64,000 nucleotides of DNA from Capitulum mitella (lineage: Eukaryota; Arthropoda; Thecostraca; Pollicipedomorpha; Pollicipedidae). The notes beneath the pieces were generated by a model. The model did no database searches and was not told the origin of the DNA. It saw only the letters and a program-made list of their open reading frames with translations. The position numbers and the translations under genes are program-made. Positions 55,205-64,000 of the stretch are shown here, in pieces. The stretch covers positions 2,571,501-2,635,500 of the forward strand of contig CP099848.1 of the NCBI GenBank assembly GCA_030062745.1. Reading direction: 5' to 3'. How positions within the stretch are numbered: position 1 is the first letter of the stretch; the number at the start of each line of letters is the position of its first letter.

Positions 55205-56753
55205 ATCAAGATGCACAATTAAGAAATGGGTCATTGTAGGCATTAAGTGCCTTGCCACCATCACCATTTCCTTAAAATAATCTCTTGAAGTGATTCAGCT
55301 GGTAAGCTTCACACACTGCATGAACAACTAGCGCGAGTTTGAAGCACAGTGCATCTCTACGAGACAGATCAACACCAACTTTTAGGCACTGACTGCTGAT
55401 AAATGTGCTGTGAACTATGACATCACTGAAAGACCTATCAAAACATGGCAGTCTCCAAACCCGAAATAAGAACAGGACAGGGAGGCAGACTAGGACTGAA
55501 CAAGGACAGACATGAGTGCCTGGGAGGGAACAGAGGCAGACAAGGCAACTGGGACAGTGCAGAGATATGAAGGACCTGGATGGAGTTAGGAGAAAGATGA
55601 GGACTAATGGAGCAGGCATGCAAGGGCATTAGGACAGAATGGTGAAGGGGGACTGGGCTTAGAAAAAGCCAAACAAGGTAATGGGGATGGGACAAGGACA
55701 AGTAAAGGGGATGGGGCTACCAAATGGTGTTTGAATGAGCCGAATTGTACATTGGTTCTCGAGATAAACAGGGCAAGGATGTTAAAGGCCCCCAATCTGT
55801 GGAAGGTGATGAAATACCTCAGTTGGTACTGGATGAATGGTCCCATCCAGTTTCCTATCACTGTTCCAGCCCCATTTCAGTCCCTATTTAGTTCTATCCC
55901 ATGGTCCTTTTTCCCTTTCTGCCCTCCCCCGCCCAGTCCCATCCTGCAGGGGAACAATGTGCAATAAGACCAAGGACGAGGGGCTGTAATTGGACAGGGA
56001 CAAGGAGTAGATTGGCGATGGTACTGGGAAGGGGAGAAGCAGAAAGTGCTGGACCAGGGATTATAAGATAAAAGAAAATGCAGACTGAAACGGGACTGGC
56101 ACAGTGATGGGATATTGGACAGGACACCCATCCCAGCACTGACAGGGGTATTTTGGCATTTCATCACCTTCCACAGACTGGGGGACCTTTAATAGCCTGG
56201 CCCTGTTCATCTTGAGAACCAACCACATGTTTTGGCTCATTTAAACTGAGAGCTTCATCACCTTACTTGTCCCTGTCCCATCCCCAATACCTTGTTCATC
56301 TATTCCCAAGCCCAATCCCTTCTCACCATTCTGTCCTAACACTCTTCCATGCCCATTCCAATAGTCTTCACCTCTCTCCTAACCTGATCCAGGTCCTCGA
56401 TATCTCTGTACTCTTCCAGTTTTCCTTGTCTGTCCCTATTCCCTCCCAGGCACTCATGTCTGTCCTTCTTCAGTCCTAGATCACCTGTCCCATTTCAGTA
56501 TCATCTCAGCTTATTCTGAGTTTCAAGACAGCCATGTTTTGATATGTCTCTCAGTACATCATATTTCATAGCATGTTCATCAACCATCAACACTTACAGG
56601 CTGGTGTTGATCTGTCTTGCTAAGATGTTCCGTGCTTAAACCCCGTGCTAGTTGTTAAGATGGTGTATAGCTGAATCACTTCATGTGATTTTTTGGAGGA
56701 GGTGGTGATGGTAACAAGGCACTAAATGCCTGTGATGGCCTAATTTTTAATTG
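55205..56753. mobile_element. 1.55-kb foldback element: long imperfect inverted repeat
   Basis: The left arm (about 55205-55945) matches the reverse complement of the right arm (about 56023-56753) almost end to end, with a loop of under 100 bp. Matching landmarks include GGCATTAAGTGCCTTG against its partner near 56,715, GAAGTGATTCAGCT near 55,286, AGACAGATCAACACCA near 55,359, GGACAGACATGAGTGCCTGG near 55,502, and CTGTGGAAGGTGATGAAAT near 55,797. Arms are diverged by substitutions and small indels. Interior G/A-rich GGGACAGGGACAAGG-like phrases recur. No transposase ORF. It resembles a foldback or long-TIR MITE; no target duplication was found. Confidence 0.75.
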
Positions 56754-57424
56754 CACATCTTTTGGTAATTAGCAGCACCACAGTGGCAAAGTAATGTAAT
56801 TTGTGGTAAACTGAACCTGAAAAGTGGCATGTAAGTATTTACAGGCTTTTTTCTGTGTTTATACTGCCATCATCTCTATTTACCTGTGTTACACCAAATT
56901 TGCAGGATAATTTTGCAACTGCCTGATGTCTGATGACTTTTGTGAAGTCAATTTCATTAACATGACTCAGCTTGTCACCATCCTTCCCATCATTCCCCAG
57001 GTGTGGAAAGCATTCCCACAAAGGGGTACCAAATACTTATGAAGCCAACCCTTTCGATGCAACACTATCATAGGGTTAAAGTCAAATGCTGCCAGTTAAG
57101 GGTGGGGGGCACAGTGCTTCCATGCCCCCTCCTCATTCTGACACCTAGGCCATCATTGCATCCCCAGCAAGCATATTCTTGCTTGCAGCACACTTGGAGG
57201 GTTATAAATAAGAACACTGGTTCTCATTAAGCCCCACAAAAATCATGAAATGTTTCCTCGGCCACATCAAATCAGAACAAAGGCCAGTGGGTCAACATAA
57301 CACATACATGCGTCATTTTCTAGGACATTATCGCATTATTGAACCTCATGAAAAAGTAAGTGTTTTACCTATATACAGAAGACCATGAGTTTACAAAGCC
57401 AGCGGCAGAACCTCAGCGTTTCAC

Positions 57425-57500
57425 CTCACGTAACCAATAATGTCTCCAATCACTTATCGCAGCCCAGTGTAGCCGCCCGATCGGAAAATGGCGTCCGTAA
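57425..57500. promoter_or_regulatory. Candidate divergent promoter with CCAAT box and YY1-like motif
   Basis: An AACCAAT box (about 57,428) lies about 55 bp before AAAATGGCGTCC, which resembles the YY1/Pho site (AAnATGGC) seen just downstream of many housekeeping transcription starts. It is followed directly by GTAAGT, a strong plus-strand splice donor. On the minus strand, GTTAC/GTGAGG offers a donor for an arm leader exon. The arrangement suits a shared arm/CABLES promoter. This is inference from motifs. Confidence 0.3.
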
Positions 57501-58841
57501 GTTTGTATCAAAAACACCGTAGTTATGGCGCACCTGTTTCAATTCATGCGCAAAAGTTACGAGCGTGGAGCAATGGTGCAACCAATCTTCGGCGTTTTGC
57601 AACGTTTTGTAACGCTTTTTTCAAACTGCCTTTCGAAGCTGTAAAGCAATATTCTCGGGGCAGGAAACTGAGGGACAATACCAACAAAGTGACTGCCCAG
57701 TGAGGTGTGAGGTAAATCAAGTAGAGATGACAGGATGCGTCGGGAGAGGACGGAAGAGGGGATCACAAACGGATGTTGTCGTAGCAGGCAGTTAATTTTT
57801 CAGCATAATTGGGTGTAATCTGATGTCATTTGATGTTGGCCAAATAAGCCCTCATTATTCAGTTCTGATAACAATGGACTGGCTTCATTGCAGCACAGAC
57901 TGTATGAAAAAGATCTTGGGGAGGACAGGACTCCACAAATTTTGTCATTCATTCATGAGGTCTGAAGGAATGACATTGGGAAGGAAATTAGTGCAAATTG
58001 AATTTGCAAATGTTTCATTTAAATAAGGGAATGTGTGCTATAAGGTGAGCACCTGTTAACAAGCAACATTTACACAATGCTGTATGATTGTGATGCAATT
58101 GTTTATAGCTTTTTATATTCATGTCCATGACCATGTTCAAATGTTTCCTCTAAGCAGCCCTTTACTAACATGCAGCACTCTTAATTTGGTATGGGTGGGG
58201 ACCAGTGAAATCTGGTGGGGCTTACAATTACCATGGCAGCATTGGGAATAAGGTGTCAAGTCTTGGCATGAAGTGCAATTGTTTTATGTGGGTGAGCTTA
58301 TTTTGATGTCTGATCAGAGATAAAAAAACCTTTCAAGCTTTCTTATGAACTTTTAAGTTCAGTAGTATTAACAACCAGTTGTGTTTGGCATCCCTCGGAG
58401 TACAGTTTTTTCCATTTAAAGCATTAGAGTATAACATTTCCAGGTTACCATTGTACCAGCAAATGCTGCAGTGTCAGATGTTGGACTAGCATACACATTT
58501 CTAGTTCAAAAGGCATTTATGTGATGCTAAGAACATTATGGAAATTTTCGGAATACTGTTTAGAAAACATTTTGTGTGAAAATGTTTTATTCAAGGGATG
58601 ATAAGTAAGGTATTGGTGAAATATATCAGTTCCCGTGAGGAGTCATTATGTCCAATCACTTTCACAGATCTTCATCTTTTAGAGAGTGGGAAAATTTCTG
58701 CATGGCCATTGCCCATGGAGACTTCTGAATAACCATCACTGCATATCCAGACCTACTTACCATGACATCACAGAGCTTTGACATCCGATCCGTCTCAGTC
58801 GACATCACTTGCTGCCCGCCTGAGCTGCTCCTCCAGCCGCC

Positions 58842-59188
58842 ATGACGCCGCCGAGCCGCGCTGTGCGGCACCGCTCCCGGCGCCGGCTGGCGGCGCTCGC
58901 CTTCCTCTCCAACATCTCGCTGGACGGCACGTACCGCGACACCAAGATCAGCGGCCTGAACCCGCGCCGCGGCGCCGCCGCCGCCGACGAGGCCGCCGCC
59001 GTCGACGCCACGGACAGCGCGCCGGCGGCGGCGACGGCGGCGCGCGAGCCGGCGGCGCCCGCCGTGCGGCCGCCGCCGCCGGCACCGCCGCTGAGTCGGC
59101 TGCGACGCCAGAAGAGCGTCGACTCGGGCTGCAGCGGGGAGCTGGGCCGGGACCGGCCGGCGACCGAACAGACCGGGCACCGCGAAAG
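58842..59188 (+). CDS. Cables: Cables exon 1
   Basis: ATG in the context GCCGCCATGACG, with an in-frame TGA 19 nt upstream (58821-58823), supports this start. An acceptor-like CTCCTCCAG lies at 58828-58836. Residues 1-116: RRRLAALAFLSNISLDG (13-29), GTYRDTKISGLNPRRG, an Ala/Pro/Glu low-complexity stretch, then LSRLRRQKSVDSGCSGELG, a basic RRQKS kinase-site-like motif. It ends AG before GTAACG. Confidence 0.85.
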
Positions 59189-62100
59189 GTAACGACCCGG
59201 GCTGCCGCTGTTCCTTGATCTAAACGTGGATGGAAATAGAAGTCAGGACTAGGAGCGTGGGACCGTTTCATGACGCAAGTGTGATAGCACTTGAAAGGAA
59301 GGGCTTACAGCAAGAAGTTACTCTTCGTGATCAAAATGTGATTGTACCTTTTAAAACAGAACTGCTGTTTGTTGAAGAGATGTTTTTGAAATATTAATGT
59401 TACGCCCATTTATATGTCACGGTTCTCGAACATCCGTGCGATACACTGGGTTGCACGAGCGCTTGTCTTATCGCCCAATTCTTTTCGCATCGCTGGGATC
59501 TTATGGTGAGCCCCTAGCTGACTGCAGCCACCATCCCAATAACCCCCGGTGTCGGAATGTTCTGGAATGACCGCCGTCTCTCCGCAGGTGCCAGACGGTC
59601 GGCGGCGAGACGGAGAGCATCATCAGACGGCTGGTACAGCAGGCCAACATCGGCAACCTGCTCGACGACATGCTGGGCCACGGCAGCAGCAGCTGCGAGA
59701 GCGTCTGCGGCAGCGGTCAGTAGCCCGGCGTCCACTGCACCGTTGTCGGGAGTCCGAGCGGACGTGGGCCATGCCGACGATCTCAGGGTCTTGGTGTAAA
59801 GCGTATGAATTGCCGTAGTCGCCGGAACGCTCCCAGTGGGACGGTTACAGACGTCGCGCCAATGCCCGCTCGTCCACATCGCAGACCTGGACGTGGTGGT
59901 GTTTAACATGGTTGGAGACGTGAAACCGCCAGCCGTCTGAAGGCGTATGCCGGCCTAACCCTGACAGAATGCGGCGCTGGCGCTGCCGCCGCTGGCCAGG
60001 CGTTGCCGGTTACCGCGGCCGTTACTTCAGCAGAGCCAGAGAGCCCCCAGCTGCCGGCCCCCTGCCGCGAGCAATGTCCCGGCCGCCGCCGCCACCGACA
60101 CCCTCAGCATGTTCTATCTCGGTCCGTGTAAGGTGTCTGTTGCCCGTCCGGGGACAGCTGTCCTCAGGCTGCCCTCGTTCGTGTCGTAGCTCGCCGCGGT
60201 GTGCTCCGGTGTCCAGTGATGCCCGTTCTAAAAGGTTTTGGTGTTTCACGCTGGTTGTTTTTGTGCGGAGCTGTTGACATTGGTCGCCGATGTGGCCGTG
60301 ACAGACCCATTCGTTTTAACACGACATTGCCGTTCGTGGTAAAAGATCCGTCGCTCTGCTTTTTGCTGTTAACAGTCTAAATAACCAGTCGTCGTGCGTA
60401 AGGCTCAGTAAATCTTAATGAAATTACCTCATGTCTCCCATTCTGGGAGGTAGAAAATGGTGTGGGTTTTCACCTACTAACATCACTCTTTACAACACAG
60501 GATGGCACCAGTGAGTCCTGGCATTGCGTGTCGTCGTGTTGTAACCGTGCAGTGCACCAGACGCGGCTCACTTTCCGTGCACACATTTGCTGTAGCCAGT
60601 GTTTCACGTAGCGCTGATGTCTCTGTGCTCGTTGGATGTGTTTTACTAGCAGTCGTGACTGCCTTTGGGAGGAATCCTATGGAGTACACGGGCGATATTC
60701 TGGTTACCCTGGTGGTACGCTTAAATTCAGTCATGTTTCGGTTAACATGGTGGTTAGTGGACTTATTTGTTTGACTTATTTGACTAATTTGTTTACCAAC
60801 GGACTGGAAAACGAGCGCTTTTTTACAATGACAAAATTTCCCTCTTTGTTTATTTGCTAAATTTATAACTTGTCTTCATAATATCCCTGTCGAAATCGGT
60901 CGTACGCCTGGACGAGGCTTCGCATTGTGGTGTGTCAAAAAAGGAAAGTGTCGAGTGGTTACTATAATACCGATAATCGGAACGGCCGTCAGGGTCCACC
61001 CTAAGAGGAAGTTTATCTTAACCCACGGCTTGCTGACGAAGGGTAGTCATACGCCCCTGATTTTTCTCTGCCGTAAAATGTCGTAACCAAACGATACAAC
61101 GTCTTCAGGTATCCAGTATCCCCCAGCACATCTGTTTTGCGTACTTAGTGAGAAAATTGCAAAGGTCATCCAAAGCCATGTCACTGTGACCCGAATGGGC
61201 TCATCGGTGCGGATTTACTGAGTTGAGCGTTGCACCCCTCCCTCCCCAGCAAGTACAAGGTGGCGAAAGACCCCAGAAACTGACAGGTTATCTGTTACAC
61301 GGGATTGTCCAAACGGGATGTTCAGCAGTCACAGTCACGATTGTTTGTCTGGTGCACCCCTCGATTCCACGTCCGAAACAACTTTGTGGTTTTGTGGGAT
61401 GGAAAGGTAAAATGAGTATCGGACCCCTCCCCGGGCCTGAAACCCGCGTTAGCGAGCCGACGCAGTTGGTCCGTTGCAGTGCGCAGCCACAAGCTGTGCA
61501 GCAGCGTGTCGGAGGTGTCGGCGCCGGGCGTGCGGTTTCTGCACGCGGCGCGGGACCGCGCTTGTTTCGGCGACGACCGGCTGGTGCTGGTGGGCCGCGC
61601 CAAGCTGCCGCTGATGGTGCACTCGTCCCTGCCTGCCGGCCGCGTCAAGCCGTGCCGCCGCGAACGGTCAGTTCGGGGGACTTCACCGGACTCAGTAGAG
61701 CGCCAGTGAGCTCCCCGGGGCACACGGGGCTTCACGGAATTGAGCTGGGCTCCACTGGACTTTGCTGAGCTTCAGCGAACTCGGCAGGACTCCACTTGTC
61801 CGAATCAAACTGCGACGGACTCAGCCGTGCCTGGTGGGCCATAGTCAAGTTCTGCGTAGTACCATGTGGCGTCGGTGTTCCTGCCACCTCACTTCGTCGG
61901 GCTGTTCATGATTTCTCTGGATGCCATTGGGCGTGCTTGACGCCGCTCTGTTCCACCACGATGATCCAAGTTCCCGCAGAACTCCGCAGTTGTGTTGAGC
62001 TGAACGTAGGTCTCGTAGGCTCTATTGAGTACAAATAACATCTGCAATCAGCGCGTCCTGCTGGTCTACTCATCGCACAAAAGTCAAGGAGCCCTTCCAG

Positions 62101-62986
62101 TCTGATCAGCATATTGCGTGTTACATAAAGGCCTTGCAGCCATTTTTATCCATCCAGTATTACTAAGCGCCGTGAATCCTTTTTCATCACCGGGAGTCTC
62201 ACAGACATTGACGTTTTTAGTGGAAACTAATTTATATGAACTGTTCACTGTTGCCCTGCGCACGGAACGCAGACAATCCATTACGACCATGTGGCGGCCG
62301 CGACGCAGAGTGCTCCCTGCAGTAAGGCGACTCCCGGCTGTGTGACCGCCCGCTCCGCCGCCAGACACGACCGCACCGACCTGAGCTCGCGGCGGCGGTA
62401 CAACTCCGGCAGCCGGCCGCCGCTGTCCACGATCGCCGACAGGGTGGACGCCTTCTCCCTGCTGGGCATGGAGCCCCTCCAGGAGGGCCAGGTGGGTCAC
62501 GTGGCCGGACAGAGTGTGGCTGAAAACGGCGAGAGGGCTCCTGGTTCTCTTTCCCGCACCCTTCTAAGGGTACCGCAGCTACTGTAAACTCTTCATTGTG
62601 TGTTGTCCTGTTCCTTTGGAGAGAGCATAGCTATCGCTTTTGCACAACATGGGAGTGTCTCCACGCCTTAGCGTTCTTTCCGAATGACTGTATGCTTTGG
62701 CATTCAGCATGCATAGCGGCCGTAAATTCCGTGCCGGCCGGTCGGGCCCGCTCAAGGTGCCAACGCATCCTGTGCGCCCCGGCGGGGGTGACCGACTGGC
62801 CGCCCTGCGCAGGAGGTGTCGTTCAGCCAGCTGCTGATGCCGTCCCAGCCGAGCGGGCGGCCGCCGCGGCGGCTCCACTCGGTGGAGAACGAGCTGGACG
62901 CCGCCGCCGCCATCCACCAGCGCAACGCTCAGCTTGTGCTGAACCGGTGCGTCTCACACGAGCCGAGCAGCTGCGGCGCTGGCGGT

Positions 62987-63017
<31 letters not shown>

Positions 63018-63030
63018 GCGGCGGCGGGTG

Positions 63031-63061
<31 letters not shown>

Positions 63062-63574
63062 CGGCAGCGGCGGCGGCAGCGGCAGCTGGAGGACGCTGGC
63101 CGCTGGCGGCAGCGGCGACAGGTCCTGCGATAGAGGTCAGCGGTGTTGGCTGGAAAGTGGCACCGGACATGGTGGTGCTGACGGTGGTGGAGTCGTTGAC
63201 AGGGATTGTTGCGAAATATGATTCGTATTTGAACCACATTCGCCGAAGATATATAACGAGATTTGGGAACCGTAGCAGACATGAATCGTATTTCCACTGG
63301 GGATGCATTCATTTGGTCGCTGCATCATCACGTTTGCTTTGAAAGAATGCAGCTGTCCCATGTCAACGTGACGCTTTAATAAACAGTCGTGGCTTGGTGT
63401 GCTACGACATGAGCGTTATGACTGACCATCGCTATGACCCTCTTTCGTGACGCAGTGTCGGAGGAGGAGCCGACAGCGGACTCGACCGCCATCCCGTACG
63501 ACCCTCTCCTGCTGGACAACCCGGAGACCCAGTCGGAGAACCACCGCACCGTGCTCACCTTCAGGTCCTACCGG
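58842..63574 (+). CDS. Cables: CABLES (CDK5 and ABL enzyme substrate) homologue, 5' part (spliced span, continues beyond window)
   Basis: Six exons are recognised: 58842-59188, 59588-59715, 61480-61666, 62323-62491, 62813-62946 and 63456-63574. The first encodes RRRLAALAFLSNISLDG, the amino-terminal signature of CABLES1/2; the last encodes IPYDPLLLDNPETQSENHRT then VLTFRSY, matching the conserved YDPxLLDDP...RVLxFxSY block that precedes the cyclin box. The cyclin-box exons must lie to the right of 64000. In other animals CABLES proteins bind Cdk5, Abl and cyclin-dependent kinases and can bridge them to cadherin-catenin complexes. Exons 1 to 5 join in phase, but exon 5 (phase 2) does not join exon 6 (phase 1), so a small exon is missing between them or an indel is present. 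It is oriented head-to-head with armadillo. Confidence 0.82.
59588..59715 (+). CDS. Cables: Cables exon 2
   Basis: The acceptor CGTCTCTCCGCAG and one base complete Arg116. It encodes CQTVGGETESIIRRLVQQAN, IGNLLDDMLGHGSSSCESVC, GS: an amphipathic helix followed by a Ser/Cys-rich segment. It has no ATG of its own, so it is easily missed. It ends G before GTCAGT. Confidence 0.7.
61480..61666 (+). CDS. Cables: Cables exon 3
   Basis: Acceptor GTCCGTTGCAG, phase 1. It encodes RSHKLCSSVSEVSAPGVRFL, HAARDRACFGDDRLVLVGRA, KLPLMVHSSLPAGRVKPCRR. The RLVLVGRAKLPLMVHSSLP strand pattern corresponds to the conserved RFVLxG...PFxIxxxLP block of CABLES. It ends CG before GTCAGT. Confidence 0.72.
62323..62491 (+). 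CDS. Cables: Cables exon 4
   Basis: It encodes SSRRRYNSGSRPPLSTIADR then VDAFSLLGMEPLQEGQ, a Ser/Arg-rich segment followed by a hydrophobic LLG motif. It ends CAG before GTGGGT (phase 0). Two acceptors keep the frame: CCCTGCAG (exon from 62323, used here) and CGCCGCCAG (exon from 62365). The choice is open. Confidence 0.68.
62813..62946 (+). CDS. Cables: Cables exon 5
   Basis: Acceptor CCTGCGCAG, phase 0. It encodes EVSFSQLLMPSQPSGRPPRR, LHSVENELDAAAAIHQRNAQ, LVLN. It ends CG before GTGCGT (phase 2). Reading through the donor gives a Gly run from the adjacent GGC tract. Confidence 0.72.
62975..63085. repeat. (GGC/GGT)n trinucleotide tract
   Basis: About 35 near-continuous GGC/GGT/GCG triplets lie within intron 5 of the CABLES gene, starting 30 nt after the exon 5 donor. 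They translate as poly-Gly, poly-Arg or poly-Ala depending on frame and are a likely slippage site. Confidence 0.85.
63122..63135 (+). CDS. Cables: Candidate 14-nt Cables microexon
   Basis: GCGACAG acceptor, then GTCCTGCGATAGAG, then GTCAGC donor. It would add SCDR and is the smallest segment that converts the phase 2 end of exon 5 into the phase 1 start of exon 6. A longer version starting within the GGC tract is equally in phase. It was proposed only to solve the phase conflict. Confidence 0.2.
63456..63574 (+). CDS. Cables: Cables exon 6
   Basis: Acceptor CGTGACGCAG, phase 1. It encodes SEEEPTADSTAIPYDPLLLD, NPETQSENHRTVLTFRSYR. It ends CGG before GTCAGT (phase 0). YDPLLLDNP and RTVLTFRSY are the strongest CABLES match in the window. 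Confidence 0.8.
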
Positions 63575-63634
63575 GTCAGTGGCCGCGCCGTGCCGTCGGG
63601 TCGTGTTCGATCAGAGCGGGGTCATGTCCGATCA

Positions 63635-63673
63635 GACCAGACCGGGCCAGGTCAAGTCCGGCCCGGTCTGGTC
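63635..63673. other. Perfect 14-bp inverted repeat (hairpin)
   Basis: GACCAGACCGGGCC and GGCCCGGTCTGGTC flank an 11-nt loop, 60 nt after the exon 6 donor. The very GC-rich stem would be stable in RNA. Confidence 0.6.
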
Positions 63674-64000
63674 CTGTCGGCTCCGCCTGGCCCGTCGCTG
63701 AACGGCCGGTAACATTTGTGCGGAGTCGCAAGGTCCGTTCAGCATTGCTTTATTTATTTATTTGTTTTTATTTATTTGTTTGTTTATATATTTTCTATTT
63801 GTAAATCGTTGATTGAGCGCCACGCTTCAGTTTGTAGTTTTTCGATCGTTTCTGATGTTTTGGGATACAAGGGGTAAAGCCGGGAACGCCTGCAGTCCTC
63901 GTAGGTGGTGGATGTTCGTGTGACGGATCTGACTGCGCTCCGCTGGATGTGACTGCGGCCACTTGAGGGGCGCCTCTGGTGTTAGGGTGCCCCTCTGTGA
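63674..64000. other. Start of CABLES intron 6 to the window edge
   Basis: A TTTA/TTTG-rich low-complexity run (about 63,750-63,805) is followed by unremarkable sequence. No further exon is seen before the window ends. Confidence 0.5.

Larger units (their letters stand above)
54345..58841. other. AT-rich region between the arm and CABLES starts
   Basis: The two genes are transcribed away from each other, so this stretch holds both 5' regions (arm's upstream leader intron and CABLES 5' sequence). It is markedly AT-richer than the rest of the window. It contains the 1.55-kb foldback element and the promoter candidate listed separately. No protein-coding exon is recognised. Confidence 0.5.
59189..62322. 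other. CABLES introns 1-3
   Basis: Excluding exons 2 and 3, nothing else is recognised. The 1.76-kb stretch 59716-61479 is of mixed composition. 61680-61800 contains degenerate short repeats of the type GGACTTCACCGGACTCAG. 61230-61440 has GCACCCCTC phrases at both ends that look like part of a dispersed element. Confidence 0.4.

Noticed and set aside
57488..57703. Unspliced 71-residue ORF starting MASVSLYQ
   Set aside because: A near-consensus donor follows the third codon, so the longer unspliced frame is unlikely to be used.
1..64000. tRNA, rRNA or other structured RNA genes
   Set aside because: No A/B-box pairs with cloverleaf-compatible arms or rRNA-like stretches were recognised on either strand; a covariance-model search would be needed to exclude them.

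Overview
This is eukaryotic nuclear DNA: coding sequence is broken into short exons by GT-AG introns, and there are no operons or ribosome binding sites. The near-complete Armadillo (beta-catenin) gene has an arthropod-like amino end (MSFMPQ) and carboxy end (AAWYDTDL), so an arthropod is likely. The high GC content and many minisatellites would suit a crustacean, but the lineage cannot be fixed from this window.

Layout. (1) 758-40308, plus strand: a nine-exon gene whose reading phases join without a break into a 475-residue type I membrane protein. It has a signal peptide, a SUEL/galactose-lectin-like domain split by a 29.2-kb intron, one CUB domain, one Sushi/CCP domain, a transmembrane helix and a cytoplasmic tail of about 100 residues. 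I recognise the domains but not a named orthologue. (2) 2605-31853: the giant intron. It alternates GC-rich blocks with AT-rich stretches and holds several unrelated minisatellites. No convincing nested gene was found. A small TIR element with an 11-bp target duplication lies in intron 1. (3) 40309-46201: intergenic, with a tandem repeat of about 310 bp, repeat-like AT-rich DNA, a 25-bp minisatellite and one orphan ORF. (4) 46202-54344, minus strand: armadillo, 14 coding exons, 805 residues after correcting one extra base in exon 6. (5) 54345-58841: AT-rich DNA with a 1.55-kb foldback inverted repeat and a candidate divergent promoter near 57.4-57.5 kb. (6) 58842-63574, plus strand: the 5' part of a CABLES (CDK5/ABL enzyme substrate) gene. 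Its cyclin-box exons should lie beyond the right edge.

The genes do not form a pathway cluster. Armadillo is the Wnt effector and adherens-junction catenin; CABLES family proteins link Cdk5/Abl kinases and, in other animals, cadherin-catenin complexes, so the head-to-head armadillo/CABLES arrangement is worth noting. The most unusual features are in the membrane-protein gene. Its first CUB exon is flanked on both sides by tandem copies of its own edges, each carrying splice-site sequence. The intron before its transmembrane exon holds an 18-bp minisatellite that stays open in the coding frame, so intron retention would give a soluble isoform with a Thr/Ser/Ala/Pro-rich tail.
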